DNA of 64,000 nucleotides from Paralichthys olivaceus (Eukaryota; Chordata; Actinopteri; Pleuronectiformes; Paralichthyidae): positions 12,819,001 through 12,883,000 of the forward strand of contig NC_091094.1 of the NCBI RefSeq assembly GCF_024713975.1, given 5' to 3'. A program made the translations under genes and the position numbers. Positions 11,701 to 25,107 of this stretch are shown one piece after another. The first letter of the stretch is position 1. Each line of letters starts with the position of its first letter. The notes beneath the pieces are model-generated. The model was not told the origin of the DNA and ran no database searches. It saw only the letters and a list, made by a program, of their open reading frames with translations.

Positions 11701-14038
11701 TCAGAGCATTGCCAACCTGAGTGACAACTCACATGGAGAACCTAACCCCGCTCTGCACAAGGGTAAGTTTGATCACTTTTGATCACTTTTCATTCTGCCG
11801 CGTTGTTTGGCTGTACATAAGTTTGCCATGCCCATCATCTGTTGGTTATCTGGCAAAATACGGAACGCCTCAAGAAAACTCAGGATTGAAAAGTACCGAA
11901 TCATACGCTGGGTTAATCTAACACAGCAAGATGGGTTGCTCATGTAGCACTTGGCAATATGTGTTGAATATTCTATCCAAATGTGGGTTCGTATTACCTT
12001 GAATGTTGGGTTATTTCTACCTCATAAATAGTTAATTAGAATTTTTATATCTCATTACAATAAAATATTTACAGCATATGTCACATGCATCACTCACACA
12101 TGGCACAGCTTTGAAGGGAAATTTGGGGTTCAGTGTCTTGCCCAAGGACATTGGCATGCGGACTGAATGGCTTGACTTACCTTATCGAATGACAATCGAA
12201 GATAATTGTTGACTCAGAACATTCAGAGAGCAAGAGACACAGCGCTGAGGCATATTGACAATACCAGAGCTTCTCTCTTTGAGTCCATGCCATCTCATGA
12301 CTTAACAATAGGCTCAACCTCTTGTTTGGGTAGACAAAATAACCCAGTATTTTTCTTTGTGCAGATGCTCTTCCTGGACCCAGTGAAAAGCAGCTGACTT
12401 GGAAGCAAGCAATAGAAGGTAAACAAAAAGCAGTTTACGTAAAAGAGTTTACTTTGTCTCTGTTCAAAATCAGAATAAACAATAGGTGAGCAATCAGGAG
12501 CTGGCAGAGAAGAATATATTATATGAGGCTCATGAGACAATTTGTCAAAGACAGTGAGTTTGAGGTGAAGAATAAACACTAAGTGACTGAAAGAAGAAAA
12601 AAAAGTACTGAAAAGAAGCTGAACTCAGGGAAAGTATATGGCTGACACATTCTTGGAAACTTTCCAGAGAAGCTACACTTGAGTTCCGAGAATAGAAAGC
12701 ATTACATACAACACATTATCATTTTTTATATGGAAAAGACCAAATACCAAACTTTCTTACTCTCCAACAAAGAAAACCAAGAGTGCAATATATGGTGTCT
12801 GGTTTCACATTGGTCTTGTTGGTGAACAGTGACACTTTCATTAATTGATCAGATGATATGAAAGGAAATATGTATACTGAACTGAAATTGTATGATTGAA
12901 AATTTGCTGTTTGATGATAACAACTAAAATTTAAATCAAGAAAGTTTGCTGGTGTGTCTATTAACTTTAACTGTACAGCTTTAAATATCCTGAATGATTT
13001 AGAATCATTACAGATTAAAATCACCTGTCTTCTTTTATTTCTGATGTGAATATAACATACAGCAAGGCCAGTTATTATGTTACTAAAAGTGCACTGCCTA
13101 CTGTAATTTCTATTAATACAGCATTTTGGACAAACAATTCTTCTTCTTGTACTGTGAATCTGTAAAAGAAACAACAAACAAACCAAATTGTATATTTATA
13201 CAGTGTATAGATACAGAGTATGTCCTTCCAACCAATTAATAACAGCATTTACAGTTTGTAAAACACTATTATTTGTGCATGACTGAATGCTAAATTATAG
13301 GATTAAAACTCCTTAATTCATATGAGCATAATGTAGCTGGATGTGTTCTCTCAGCAACAAATGACTGTGAGAAGCTCAGTTACTGAAAGGCTAGATTAAT
13401 AGGTATTCTCAAAGTGCATTATTAGATCAAGGATATGCTTCCAGCAAGGATTAATAACACTGTTGTATGACTGTTTTGTCTCACAAAGCATTGCTAATGT
13501 TAAAATCCCTGTATGTCAGGTCACAGCCTCATCTGCCAACAGACAAGCAGGGATCAAAGAAGGTCTGGGTCCTTTATTACTGTATGTTAATGTGTTTCTT
13601 TCTTATTAACAGCACATTCAGATGTTCTGCCTGGTTGCAACAGAAATAAGAGTAAAAGTAGGGAGAAGCACACTCCTTCATCCACTGGGCAAGAGAGCAG
13701 ACAGCGACCTCTGACCGGAACAGATAAAACAGAGCACGGAACGGCAGGTGAGCTTCACATCTGCTCTGAATGTAGAGGGTTCAAGAGGGCAGGAGGCAGC
13801 AGCAGGAGGGCATGTACACTTTCACACTGAGTGATGGTTGGAAAAGTGTGAAAAAGACAGTGAGTGACGGGAGCGCAAGACAATGGAAACCAATACGCAC
13901 GTTGAGTGACATTAATGTTGTGATTTTGTTAGCTAGCTCCTCCATAACTCAAAACCCCCACATATTTCTGTTCTTAATTTATAAATTAGATCGCTTTAAA
14001 ATATTTCACCAATTTGAATGAGCTCTCCCCCCCCCCCC

Positions 14039-14075
<37 letters not shown>

Positions 14076-17000
14076 CATTGGCATTGTGCTCACAAAATGA
14101 CTGCATATGCTCTCTGAAAGCTCATTCATGGATGTTTCTCCGCAGCAGTAAGCTCCTTCGCTGCTGCCCTGCCTACAGAGGGAAAGCAGTTAGTTCGTTA
14201 ATGGTAATGTGGCACATTAAATAAAAGTCAGAGGGACATCTCCTGGGCCCAGGGTTTGCCACACAGTGGGCAATTAGAGAAAGTGATTATACTGTCAAGA
14301 GGTTCAAATGTGCTCACTCATTCAGATAGAGGTGGCTCTTTCATGGAGTTAGAGAATTCAATGCTTCTTGCCTACACACCTGAATGGATGCATCTTTCAT
14401 TTAAGGTTAGAACACCTTTTAAACTTTTGGATATATTTTCAGGTACGTACTTGTATCAGATATTGTAACGCTGCAGTAAGACTGTCTTTTTCTTACTTTA
14501 ACAAAAACAGAAAAGCGAAATGAGAGCAATATTGAGGTGTCTAAGCCTGTTATGTTTTGAAGCATGTTTGGGCAGGGCTGTCATTGCATGAGTGATAATT
14601 CAGCAGTAAACTGCTGTTCTTAGTCATAATGATGTTGCTTATATTGTTATATTCTCATTAAGGTATTTGCATAGCAGGGCTATTAACTGAACCTACAAAA
14701 ATGTCACTGCAAGAGAAATTAATGTTCGCTTTTGGCAAGCAATGGAATTCATTACAGTCTTGCATATTGGTATTATGAAATTTTTTGCGTGCATATAATC
14801 AAACGAACTTATAATGATATCAGCCGCATTATGAAAACATATAAAAGGATTTAACACTCACTGTAATTAAATTCCTATAATTATTCTATACTCAGTCTTT
14901 GTGGCCAAGTCCTCCATTTGTATTCTGAAAGACTCATTGGAGTATTATAGAATTTGTGCACTCAAAACCTAAACTCTATTCATTTATGACACTGATGTGC
15001 AGCCACATCTGTTTCAAAGAGAGAATTTACTCCTGCACAGGTTAAAACTCTTCTGCCTTTTGTCTTCTCCTGTAATTTTTCTATTTCAGACAAGTTTTAC
15101 TTCAGTTCTGCAAAGGAAAGTTTCAGATCTGCTCCCACAACGGCAGAGTCCCTCTCCGACTGGACCCGGCCAGATTTATCTTCTGACCCGCAGGTGAGGA
15201 GCAGCTGGGACAGTAATGAAGGGTCTGAGCCCCAGCTCACTCTGCAAGAGGAGGTGTTCATTTTCTCATCACAGCCTCACTCACCCAAACGAGGGCAAGG
15301 CCAGGGTGACCAGGAGAAGGTGGAGATGGGAGATGACCAGAGACAGAGCAAGAGTGGGAGGCGGCATGAGGCCCAACCTGAAGATGACTTCATTGGCAGT
15401 GAAAGTGATGAGGTATGTTTCCACTGGGGCAGAGACAGACATAAGTAAACTACTACTTTAAATGCACACGTTTTTGAAGCGCATCTCATGTTGATCTGAC
15501 TCTAATGACTGTCTCGCTTCAATAGCAGTTAAGCAGGATCACACCACATACACTCGTTTTAACAAATACCTCATTTAAAATCTAGGATTTGTCCATTTTA
15601 GTATTAGATTTTTTTTTCTTTCACAACAGTCCAATGTGATCAAACTTCATGAGCAAACATTCAGTGAATCTTTATACCCTCTGTTGGATTCTAGTCTGTT
15701 CAATGTGATTACATTCAAACTAAAATCTTAATTCAAAGTTTCACTCTCAAAATGCAATGTAGAATTTATACTTTATGCAGCATTTCATAATACACATTTC
15801 ACAGTGTATTTTAACTTAAAGGTCAGTGGGGTTATTTATCATCAGATCATTTATTAATGGTTCTGAGACTTATTATAAAGAATGGTATTTATCTTTGTGC
15901 TGAGTAGGGAAATTAAACAGTTGAAGTATGAATACAAAGATCTTCAAAGAAATGCTAATTGCTTTTACTTATTTAAAACTTTATAAGTCTGATCATTCGG
16001 ATTTAAGAACCTCATGTTTTTGCACTGCTGATTAGTTTAACTTTAATGCAATTTTTTGGCATTCAAGCATAATGTTCATGTTCAGTGCACATTGTTAAAG
16101 ACTAAATCCACCCAAAAACACAAACACCTAAAGAAATGTAGGAACTGGTAATGTACGTCGTGTTTATGTTTTGAATTAGCTTTTGAATGGTGTATTGTTG
16201 AACTCACTGATCACTGATTACTGTGTGATGCTTAACATGAATATTCTGTGAGTCTAGAGTCTTCTCTAAAACCTTAAAGATGTTCCATTGACATTGTGTG
16301 CATGTGCAGATAGAAGTCAAACTGTGAAATAAGTTTGAATAACCAGAATAAACAGGTTTGTTTGGAAAAATTGGATACTTTTTAGAATTAGCTTTGTAAA
16401 ATGAAGGTAAAGCTCCATCCATAGTTTTCTGGAGATTCTGCATTTCTTGTTGGTTTAGAGAATAGTTTCCTACCTTTTTTCTTCTCTGTTAAATGCGCAC
16501 AATTTTCTAAGTTTCTGTGGTTGTCATTTTGCCTGATTTACTTACCCAAAGTGCATATAATTAGCTTATTATCAGCACCGGACTAATCCCCAAACAACAA
16601 CAAAAAAGACCAATACTGTTGCTGTTGGCAAGGAGGAGAGAAATCCCATGATGCTTTGCTTTCACAGGCTGTTGATCATGCATAAATACTAATTTCACTC
16701 ACTACTCATTTATAAGTAGTATAAAACATGCAACCTCAATAGCAAAGCGTTGTGTAAGTTTTGATAATATTACATGCTCAACATAATATTATGTTGAGCA
16801 TGTAATATTATCAAAACTTACACAACGCATGTCAAGTTTACTTTGACTGTGTGTGTGAAAGTTGTGTAACAACCATTAGCATCTCTTTTACTGGCTTCAA
16901 CTGGAAACTTGCTCTGTTGCTATTAATATTGCTATGTCTGTAGTCAGGTTGAGGATTTAGATGATATGGCCAAACATTAAATCAACATTTTAATATCATC

Positions 17001-20000
17001 GATATCGACAATTAAAAGGATCAATGTCACATTGTCTTTTTAGTTTAAAGAATGTTTTTGACCTCGATTAAACGTTGAGGTTTTAAACTCTTATTTATGG
17101 ACAAAGAATAACAAACACTTGATAAACAGCAAAACATTTTTGCAAATCTAAGTTAGATTAATTATGTGTTATACCTCCTCACTGTGGTTGCATAAGCATT
17201 TAATCCATGTATATTGGACATTGGTTATATAGCTATTGATGAAAATTCCCCTTCACATGTAAAAACCACTTATGCAACCATAAAGAGAATATCCACTGGC
17301 ACTATGATAACTGATGCCAACTATATTAAACAGCTGAGGTGCGAGAAATGCACACACAGAAAATTAAATTACGGCACATCACAATGAAATAACACTGAAA
17401 GTGTTTCTGAGGGGGTGTTTAAAGGAGCACCTCTTCAAATTACACCTGGAAACCGGCTGCCATCACTCTGTGTGAACGAGGCTTAGAGAGAGAGTCATAC
17501 AGAGTCATTTCATTCTGAAAGAGCAGGAGTAAGTAATTTGCTTCAGTTCAATGCACATTGCTCTGACACGACCAGCAGAAAGAAAGACATTTTTATGTTT
17601 TCTGGCTCACCATCAGCTTTTCTGTGAAATGGTCAATGGCTATTCTTCACGGGGGAAAATAAGACAGTCACACTTGTTTATGATTTCCCATGAAGACACA
17701 GACACAATGCTTTTCCTCCCTCGGGTATCCAAATAGATCACATATTCAACAACCACAACTCTTTCAACTATACAGCACACTCAAGGTTGGACTATGGTCA
17801 AATATTTTCTGGAGCACAAAACTGCAAACTGCATAATGCCACATACATTGAAAACATGTTGTGTTGGTGTCCTGTTGGAGTATTGGAGTATCTCTTCAGG
17901 GTGAAATTTGAAGTTGTCATCTGAGAATGTGAATGTGAATTAGTTTCTCAAACTGCTCTCCACCATTTCTCTCATTTAGTGGCAGCTAATGACTTGTTCA
18001 CATTCCCAATATAGGAAAATGCTGTGTCATTGGCCACAACTTTATTTTAAACTTAAAATGGGTTATGTTGTAGTGACATAAATATTTCAGTTTTTTTCCT
18101 AATACACTGATATTACAGAGCAGCTCCGGTATGTCAGATAACCCTGATAATCTCCTGCTGAAGAGGAGATCGGCAATTTTAAAAGATTCAGGTCAAATGA
18201 ATATTATGTGTTACTCTATCTAATAAATTAACAACCATGATCACCATGCATAATATAATCGACTTTCAAATTCATCAAGTTCAGAAACACTCTCTATCTT
18301 TGCATGTCGACCACTCACATTTTCAATTCGAAGCAACAGATATTCAAAATTGACAAAATAGATGTACATGTATTGTTCCTTGAGCACAGATGTGCCTGGT
18401 GTTTTCATTTTGGATTTTTAAAACTACCAATTGTTGCAGATTCAAAATGACCGTATACATTATTTAAATTTTGGGTTTGACTGAAAATAATTTCGGTTGT
18501 CAAGTTTTGTCTATAGCAGAAACGTTTGTGTATATGTCTTAAAAAAAGGCCTTCACCTGATCACGCATTGCAGCAACATTTGAAGTCTGTGTCCAAAGTG
18601 GTTTAAATAGACCAACTGACCAACTTCATAGATACCCACAATGGGAATAATAATAATAGAAAGATGCAATCTACTATATTTCTAAGGCAATAGATGCCAA
18701 ATTTACTGAAAATACAGGTTGTGAATCATTTGACCTAATCTTTTCAGACCCACATGCCTTAGCTTGCTAAGGCGATGAAATTGGCCTGATTTAGATTTTT
18801 ATTCATTCATGTCAGGTTGCTCAATCCTCAACTTGAAGCAATGTCATCTTTCAAGGTGTTGCATCAGGTTTATGCAATTCTTGTGAGCTGACGTTTGTTC
18901 TTAAACATAGAGAAATATTAAAAAGCAAAACAAAGCGAGGAACCTTCTGTGTATTGACAATTTTGACATCTATGAGATCCAATGGACTAAGGTAAAATGA
19001 GTGATATTATCAGGTTAAGGTTATTTTAATACAATATGCTGTTGTGAAGAAAATTGCATCCATACCGCTCATGCTCAAACACCATTTAGACATGCTCTCA
19101 ACATAGAGGCTAGCACTTATGAAAATGATAAAGCATTAAATCAGAATGTTGAACAAAACTCAAAGGGATTGTGATAACTCTTCACCCCAAAACAAAGCTC
19201 AGAGATTGAGACAGAACTGAAAAGATAGAGTGAGGAGAATTAAGTAGTAAGGAAAACTTCAATCTGTCTACATTTTTAAATATGATATATTAATAATTAT
19301 ATTGATATCTGTAGATGGATGATGAGTGTGTGAGTATTCCACATTTGTGCATCTAATTTATTATATTCTGGAAACTTAGAATATGTGGCTTATTACAGTA
19401 TCTTATGTTTTAAAGTTGAACTTCCAAAAGAGAACATGAATTATCAAATTCACAACGTGCACACATCATATCTGATATATATCTTACAAGACATTTGGTC
19501 TTTGCTATTTCAGTTTTTAACATTGTTTAGACAGTGCACTGAAAGGATTGCATTGACTCGAGTCATAGCGGTGATGAGTTTGTAGGTTGCATCTTGGACG
19601 TTCACAGCTTCGAATCACAAACAGTCCCAGTAGATTCCAGCTGTGACCCAGTTCCATCACCTGTTCAGCATAATCACTTCTGCTCTGTCCATGCATGCTG
19701 TAATATGCATAGTACGTTCCAATGGCTAAATACACAGGTTAGCCAGTTTCTCATTAGTTGTTTTTATCCACACTTATTACACTTGGGGTCTATACATGGT
19801 CAATTGGTTTCCATGTGTCGCTTTGCGGAAGTATTTTTTGCTGCAAGAGTTTTTTTCAACAAAGTTTCCATCTGTGTTTTTTCTTTTCTTTGTAGTGAAA
19901 CTGGGTCACAATGGAATCCATTATTGCTCTGTTGCGAATCCAGCTGCCGTCCTCAGTAGAAGAGCAAACTTTTTAAAAATCAATATCTTTCAAGCCTGCA

Positions 20001-23000
20001 GGGGCGACTGTTTAATATTCAAAACTTTTCAGCAGTGTTTTGCCATATTGTTGAAAAGAACAATGTAACACGTGTTGCATAACCTTATTGGTAGGAAACA
20101 AATTTTGAATTACATTAGTGAGTGGCAAAGATGAGCAGATTTACCCCTTTTAATGGCCAGGTTAATTTAGAAATAAGACAGCAAAACCTGTCAGTCCCGA
20201 TGACTGTTTGCCATCTCATCATACTGTGTAAAACAGCAGAACATAACATTAAAGTTGTTAAGGTATCACCAGAAACATGATCATGATTACTTATCCCTTT
20301 AACAGTATATCAATGACAATCATTTTTGATTATCATTTTTTGATTGGTTTTTCTATTTCTTTCAGGATAAGAGCAACACCACAATGCAGCAACAACAAAC
20401 TAGTGAGTCCATTCCTGCTACTCCCAGAACTCCAGATCCAACCTTGAATATGCGACATAAAGCCCGTCCCAAATTGCCTAACATGGACCACACATTTCTG
20501 AAAGTGCTTTGTCCAGCTACCAGCAATATCCATATTCAGTCTCTGTCTATTGGGGGAGCTGAACCAGCTGCAATGGCCCCCACACACTGCCTCTCACCCA
20601 GTGTGACAACCAGCCGACAGGAACACAAGTGTGGCCCACGTGCATCAGAGGGAGCGAACCAGGTGCAGAATGGGAACAACAGAGTAACAATTTCCAGGAG
20701 TCTCCTACAAGAAGTCAAAATGGATGACTCCCCACTGGACAAGGTACAGCTTTCAAACATCAGCTCACAGCCGTGGTGAAATGTCTCCTTATATTTTCGG
20801 TGAGACAAAGAAATTACTACTTTGAATTTCCACTTTAATTTAACTGAAGAGCTCTCATCATCATCACCTATTTGTCTTCATGTGTGCTTCCCCTGTTTGA
20901 TGCTACATTATAAAGCAATAAAAGTGTCAACACTCATAAAGCAGACATGCTCTTTAAAGGTTCAGTGTGTAAAATTAATTTTATCTGGTGGTGAAGTTGC
21001 ATGTTGCAACTGAATTTCCCTCACCTCACCCTCCCGTTTCAAACATGAAAGACAACGTGTGGAAACCTTCAGTTGTCATAAGAACTCAAACAGTGTTTAG
21101 TGTGTCCTTTCTGGGCTACTGTAAAAAACATGGCGGCCTCCCGCTGCTGATTTAAATATAAAGTATTTAAATATAAAGGGCCCATTCTAGAGTAAAGAAA
21201 ACAACAATTAAAATAATTTGGATAAAACACACTGTGAAAACATCACTGGGATTATTTTATATTTAATTTCAGCCAATAGATCCCTTTAAAATAAATCTTA
21301 CACACTGGACCTTTAACACAGATGTCAGTTATAAGTTAAAACAATTTGACTTCAGAACATACCAGAGATGTTGTGATACCCTTTTTCCCTTCACTATACC
21401 ATTTCCGATACCTGGACTTTGGGTATTAGCCAATACTAAGAGTCTCGCAAAATGATATAATTATTCTATAAACATAAACAACAATAACATTTAAATAGCC
21501 TTACTATAAAAGCAAAGGGGTGGTTTTCAGTTGTAAAATCACGAATTACCTTTGCAGCTCTACAGAGATTTACCTTATCTAACTATCTTGGTTTTATGGC
21601 CTTTACATTTACTACTGAACCTCTTGGAACAATCCTCAGAAAAAGCTTTTGGATCAGACCCAACAGAAGACACAAAACACAACAAAATAAAAATATATAT
21701 TTTTATATTCTAGCTCAAACATCGATTAATGCAGATTGGTTAAATACATTTTAGCTCGATTAAATTCCGTTTGACCATGGACCCATTGTCATTGCATTTG
21801 AAATGGTTGAGTAGATAGATTACTGTTAAAATTATACTCATCTTGAGAGCAGATGTGCTAAGGCCTCGTGTCATATTGTAGCTTATCAACAGCTCTGGTG
21901 GTTCTCTGTCTAGTTGTCTCTCATTGTCTATGGTAATATGTGAAAACTGCTGATTTGGGCACTGGTGGAAAAGTTTGTACTGCCTCGCTAAAGAGGATCA
22001 GACTACTGTCTGTTACAAATTGAGGTAGGCCCCTGCTCCAGTTGAAAGATCCAGGATCAGAGGATAGTCGACTGCAGCGATCGGAAGGCCTGAAGGGAGA
22101 TCTGTCACTTGGCTGTTGCTTTCTGCATTTACACAACTCACTGCTGAGACATATCCCAGCATCCTTCATCAGTGCAGCTCCTGACTGCTGATTTGTGCCA
22201 ACTCTAGCAGGCAGCATGCAGTGAAGCCTTTGACTGAAGGGTTGTCAGTGAAATATGACATGGAGTTTGTTTCCCCTCCCTACATCCCTGGTTTACTGAC
22301 TGCCATTGATACAACACCATGGCAACACCAGGCTTCATCGCCCTTTGTCACGCAAATCAAGTTAGCGTGGTCCCTCAACCAATAGATGCACCGTTTAAAG
22401 ACAAAAGTTCAAAGCTGCTTTGAGCTCTGCCAAGGGCTACTGTCTGTTGTTTTACAATTTACACTACCTTGTTTGTCAATTTTAAGTGTATTATTACCTT
22501 GACCAATTGCTAGTATTGTATTTTGGATTGCTTCTCAACAAGTTATTTTTGTTTCATGGGTGATTATTTCAAAGGAAGAAGACGAGCCGATACACAAGCC
22601 TGTTGATTCCAGTCATTACGACTTACAGCACCTTGGCAGTCTGAGGATGCATGGGGATGACGATGATGAGGAGCTCCGAATGTTGGCGAGCCTAAAAAGG
22701 GAGCAGGAGGAAGATGAGTGTAGCGCCTCGGGCCTCAGTGCATCTCAGATCCACCAGTGTAATGTCAGCATCAGTATGAGCAGTGACGACGCTTCCACTT
22801 GGACCCACATAACCATGGTCTGTGTCATCATACTCTTGATCTCTAACTGTCGGTGATTCATTAACAAACAACAGACACACAGCTTATCTACAAATTACAA
22901 TCATTAGTAGGGTGTTACTCTTTCTATCCCCCGTCTGGAATAATTTCTGTGACCCTGATCCCTACCTGCTAATTTCCATTTCGAGCCTCATAACTTATGC

Positions 23001-25076
23001 CACTACAAAGTGCTAATGCACCTCTTTTTCCAGTGTGTTTTCTGCATTACAAAAGATTATGTCGATAGAAACACATTAATTGGCCTCTTAGAGCTTTTAA
23101 AGTACACTGGCATAATATCTACAGTCCCCTGCCCCCGAGACTAAAAATTATTTAGGTCATTTGAAATTATCCCCAGAAGTCTTTTTAGAATTCAGAGATG
23201 GTATAGTTCGCTCTTGGCTATTGAAGGTCATTTAGATCTATGGCCCATTAGCATAAGCACATTGCACTCATGACGAGCGAACACTGCCCTGCCTGGCCCT
23301 TTTGGGGCCGCTGTGGCATCCCCAGTGAATACAATCATTACAAATGCTTGAATTATAGGCCTGCTACCATTTCTGTCCATGCAGATATCCGTTCTCATAC
23401 TGTGATTCAAGTAGAAGACAATGCATGCTGGTATTACCGGAGGGATTATCATTTCATGGGTCCTTTTCGAGGACACACTGACGTGGTCACCAATAACAAC
23501 GTGTATCTTTAGACTTTAGATAATATATAACAGAAGCCACAGTTCTCCACAGGGACAGGAGAAGACTTAAATTTGACTGCCATCAAACACAGAGGGGATG
23601 TTTTTTGAATAAGATATAGTGCTTTACAATTCTAAATACACATGGCAATAGCACCACCAACAGCATAACAGGAAAACCTTTGCCAATAAAGCGAGAGAAA
23701 AAAGAATCTGAGTATAAAACACATTTTTACAAATATAAATACAGCTATGGTGACATAGTAACAAATAAAACTTCAAAAACAGCCTCATAAATGTCTTTCA
23801 AAGATTAAAAACAAGGCGTTTATGGGACAATGGAAGAGAATAGTTCCTCTCTGGTGCTGGGACTGAAACTGACAAGCCATTTCTTGCCTCTGGGTGTTGT
23901 GATTTAAGTGGTCCCTGCTGTTGCCGCCCATGCTGCTGCAGCTTACTGTACCAGCTTAGATGTAACTTTACCCCCCGAGGCAACTGCATGCTAAAATCCA
24001 GTTTCACATGTCTACAAGTTGATTCTTTTATCTTCAGCCTAGTAACTAACACTTTGGTATGTGGTCCTACATTTGCTGCATATTCTCTCTCTCTCTTCTC
24101 ATATCACTTTGTCAGAGAAAGAGTTATTTCTCTTGGACCTATATGTGATCACAGCCATTAACAGCAATGGAAGAGATAAAGAACAGGAAACACTCATGAT
24201 CATTACAGGTTGGAAGAATTAAACAAGTTAGTTTACAACTCAGTCGAATGACATGTTCAAGACATCTCATGTGGACCAAATCCAATCTTTTTTGAGAGAA
24301 AATCTAAATTCTAGAAGTAATAGCATCCACAAATATTACATCTCAATCAATCAATCAAATTGTCAATCACAATTTGTCTTGTAGGGCTTTAGGTGTGACA
24401 TCCTCTGCCCTTAACCTTCAACAAGAGTAAGGAAAAACTAATAAAAAAAAACTTAACATGTGAGGGATCCTTCTCCTAGGACGGACAAAAGTTCAATAGA
24501 TACAATGTGAAATGGAAAATAAAAGTATTTACAGTATTGATTAGAATAAACAGTTTGTAATATAATGGAAGGCATTTATATTAAGTTCTTCATATAAAGC
24601 TGATGACACGGTTCCTCTGCTGTCTAAAGTTCTGCCAGTCAGTGTTTGTGCCAGAAGCGCTCACATGAGACTGTAATATCTTTCTGTTACAAATAGCTGG
24701 AGCAGGTTCACGGGAGAAAACCATGGATTTGATCTATTTGTCGTTGTCAACATTTGATACTCACGTGGAAAAAACAAACAGAACTAAGGTTTTTTTACTG
24801 TGAGCTTGACCATTCATTCCCATAAGGGTGGTTAATACTAATAGGAATAATGCATTTCCCCTGGCATAAGCAATCAGACCAACATACTCAATGTTCTTAG
24901 GTATTAAGTATCTGTGCAGTGAAATAACCTCCCTTACCTTTCTTGTCACATCTAAATGACTTATATCCAGCGAAAGTTATGTCTTCATTGGAACACTGGC
25001 CCTGAGCTCAGCAAGAAAAATGTTAGAATAAAAAGGTGTGCTAGAGCCTCATTTAATAACACATGTACAAGTACAT

Positions 25077-25107
<31 letters not shown>

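Noticed and set aside
12719..13186. 155-codon minus strand open frame
   Set aside because: Lies in a cfap20dc intron, low-complexity composition typical of AT-rich DNA, no family resemblance and no splice or polyadenylation signals.
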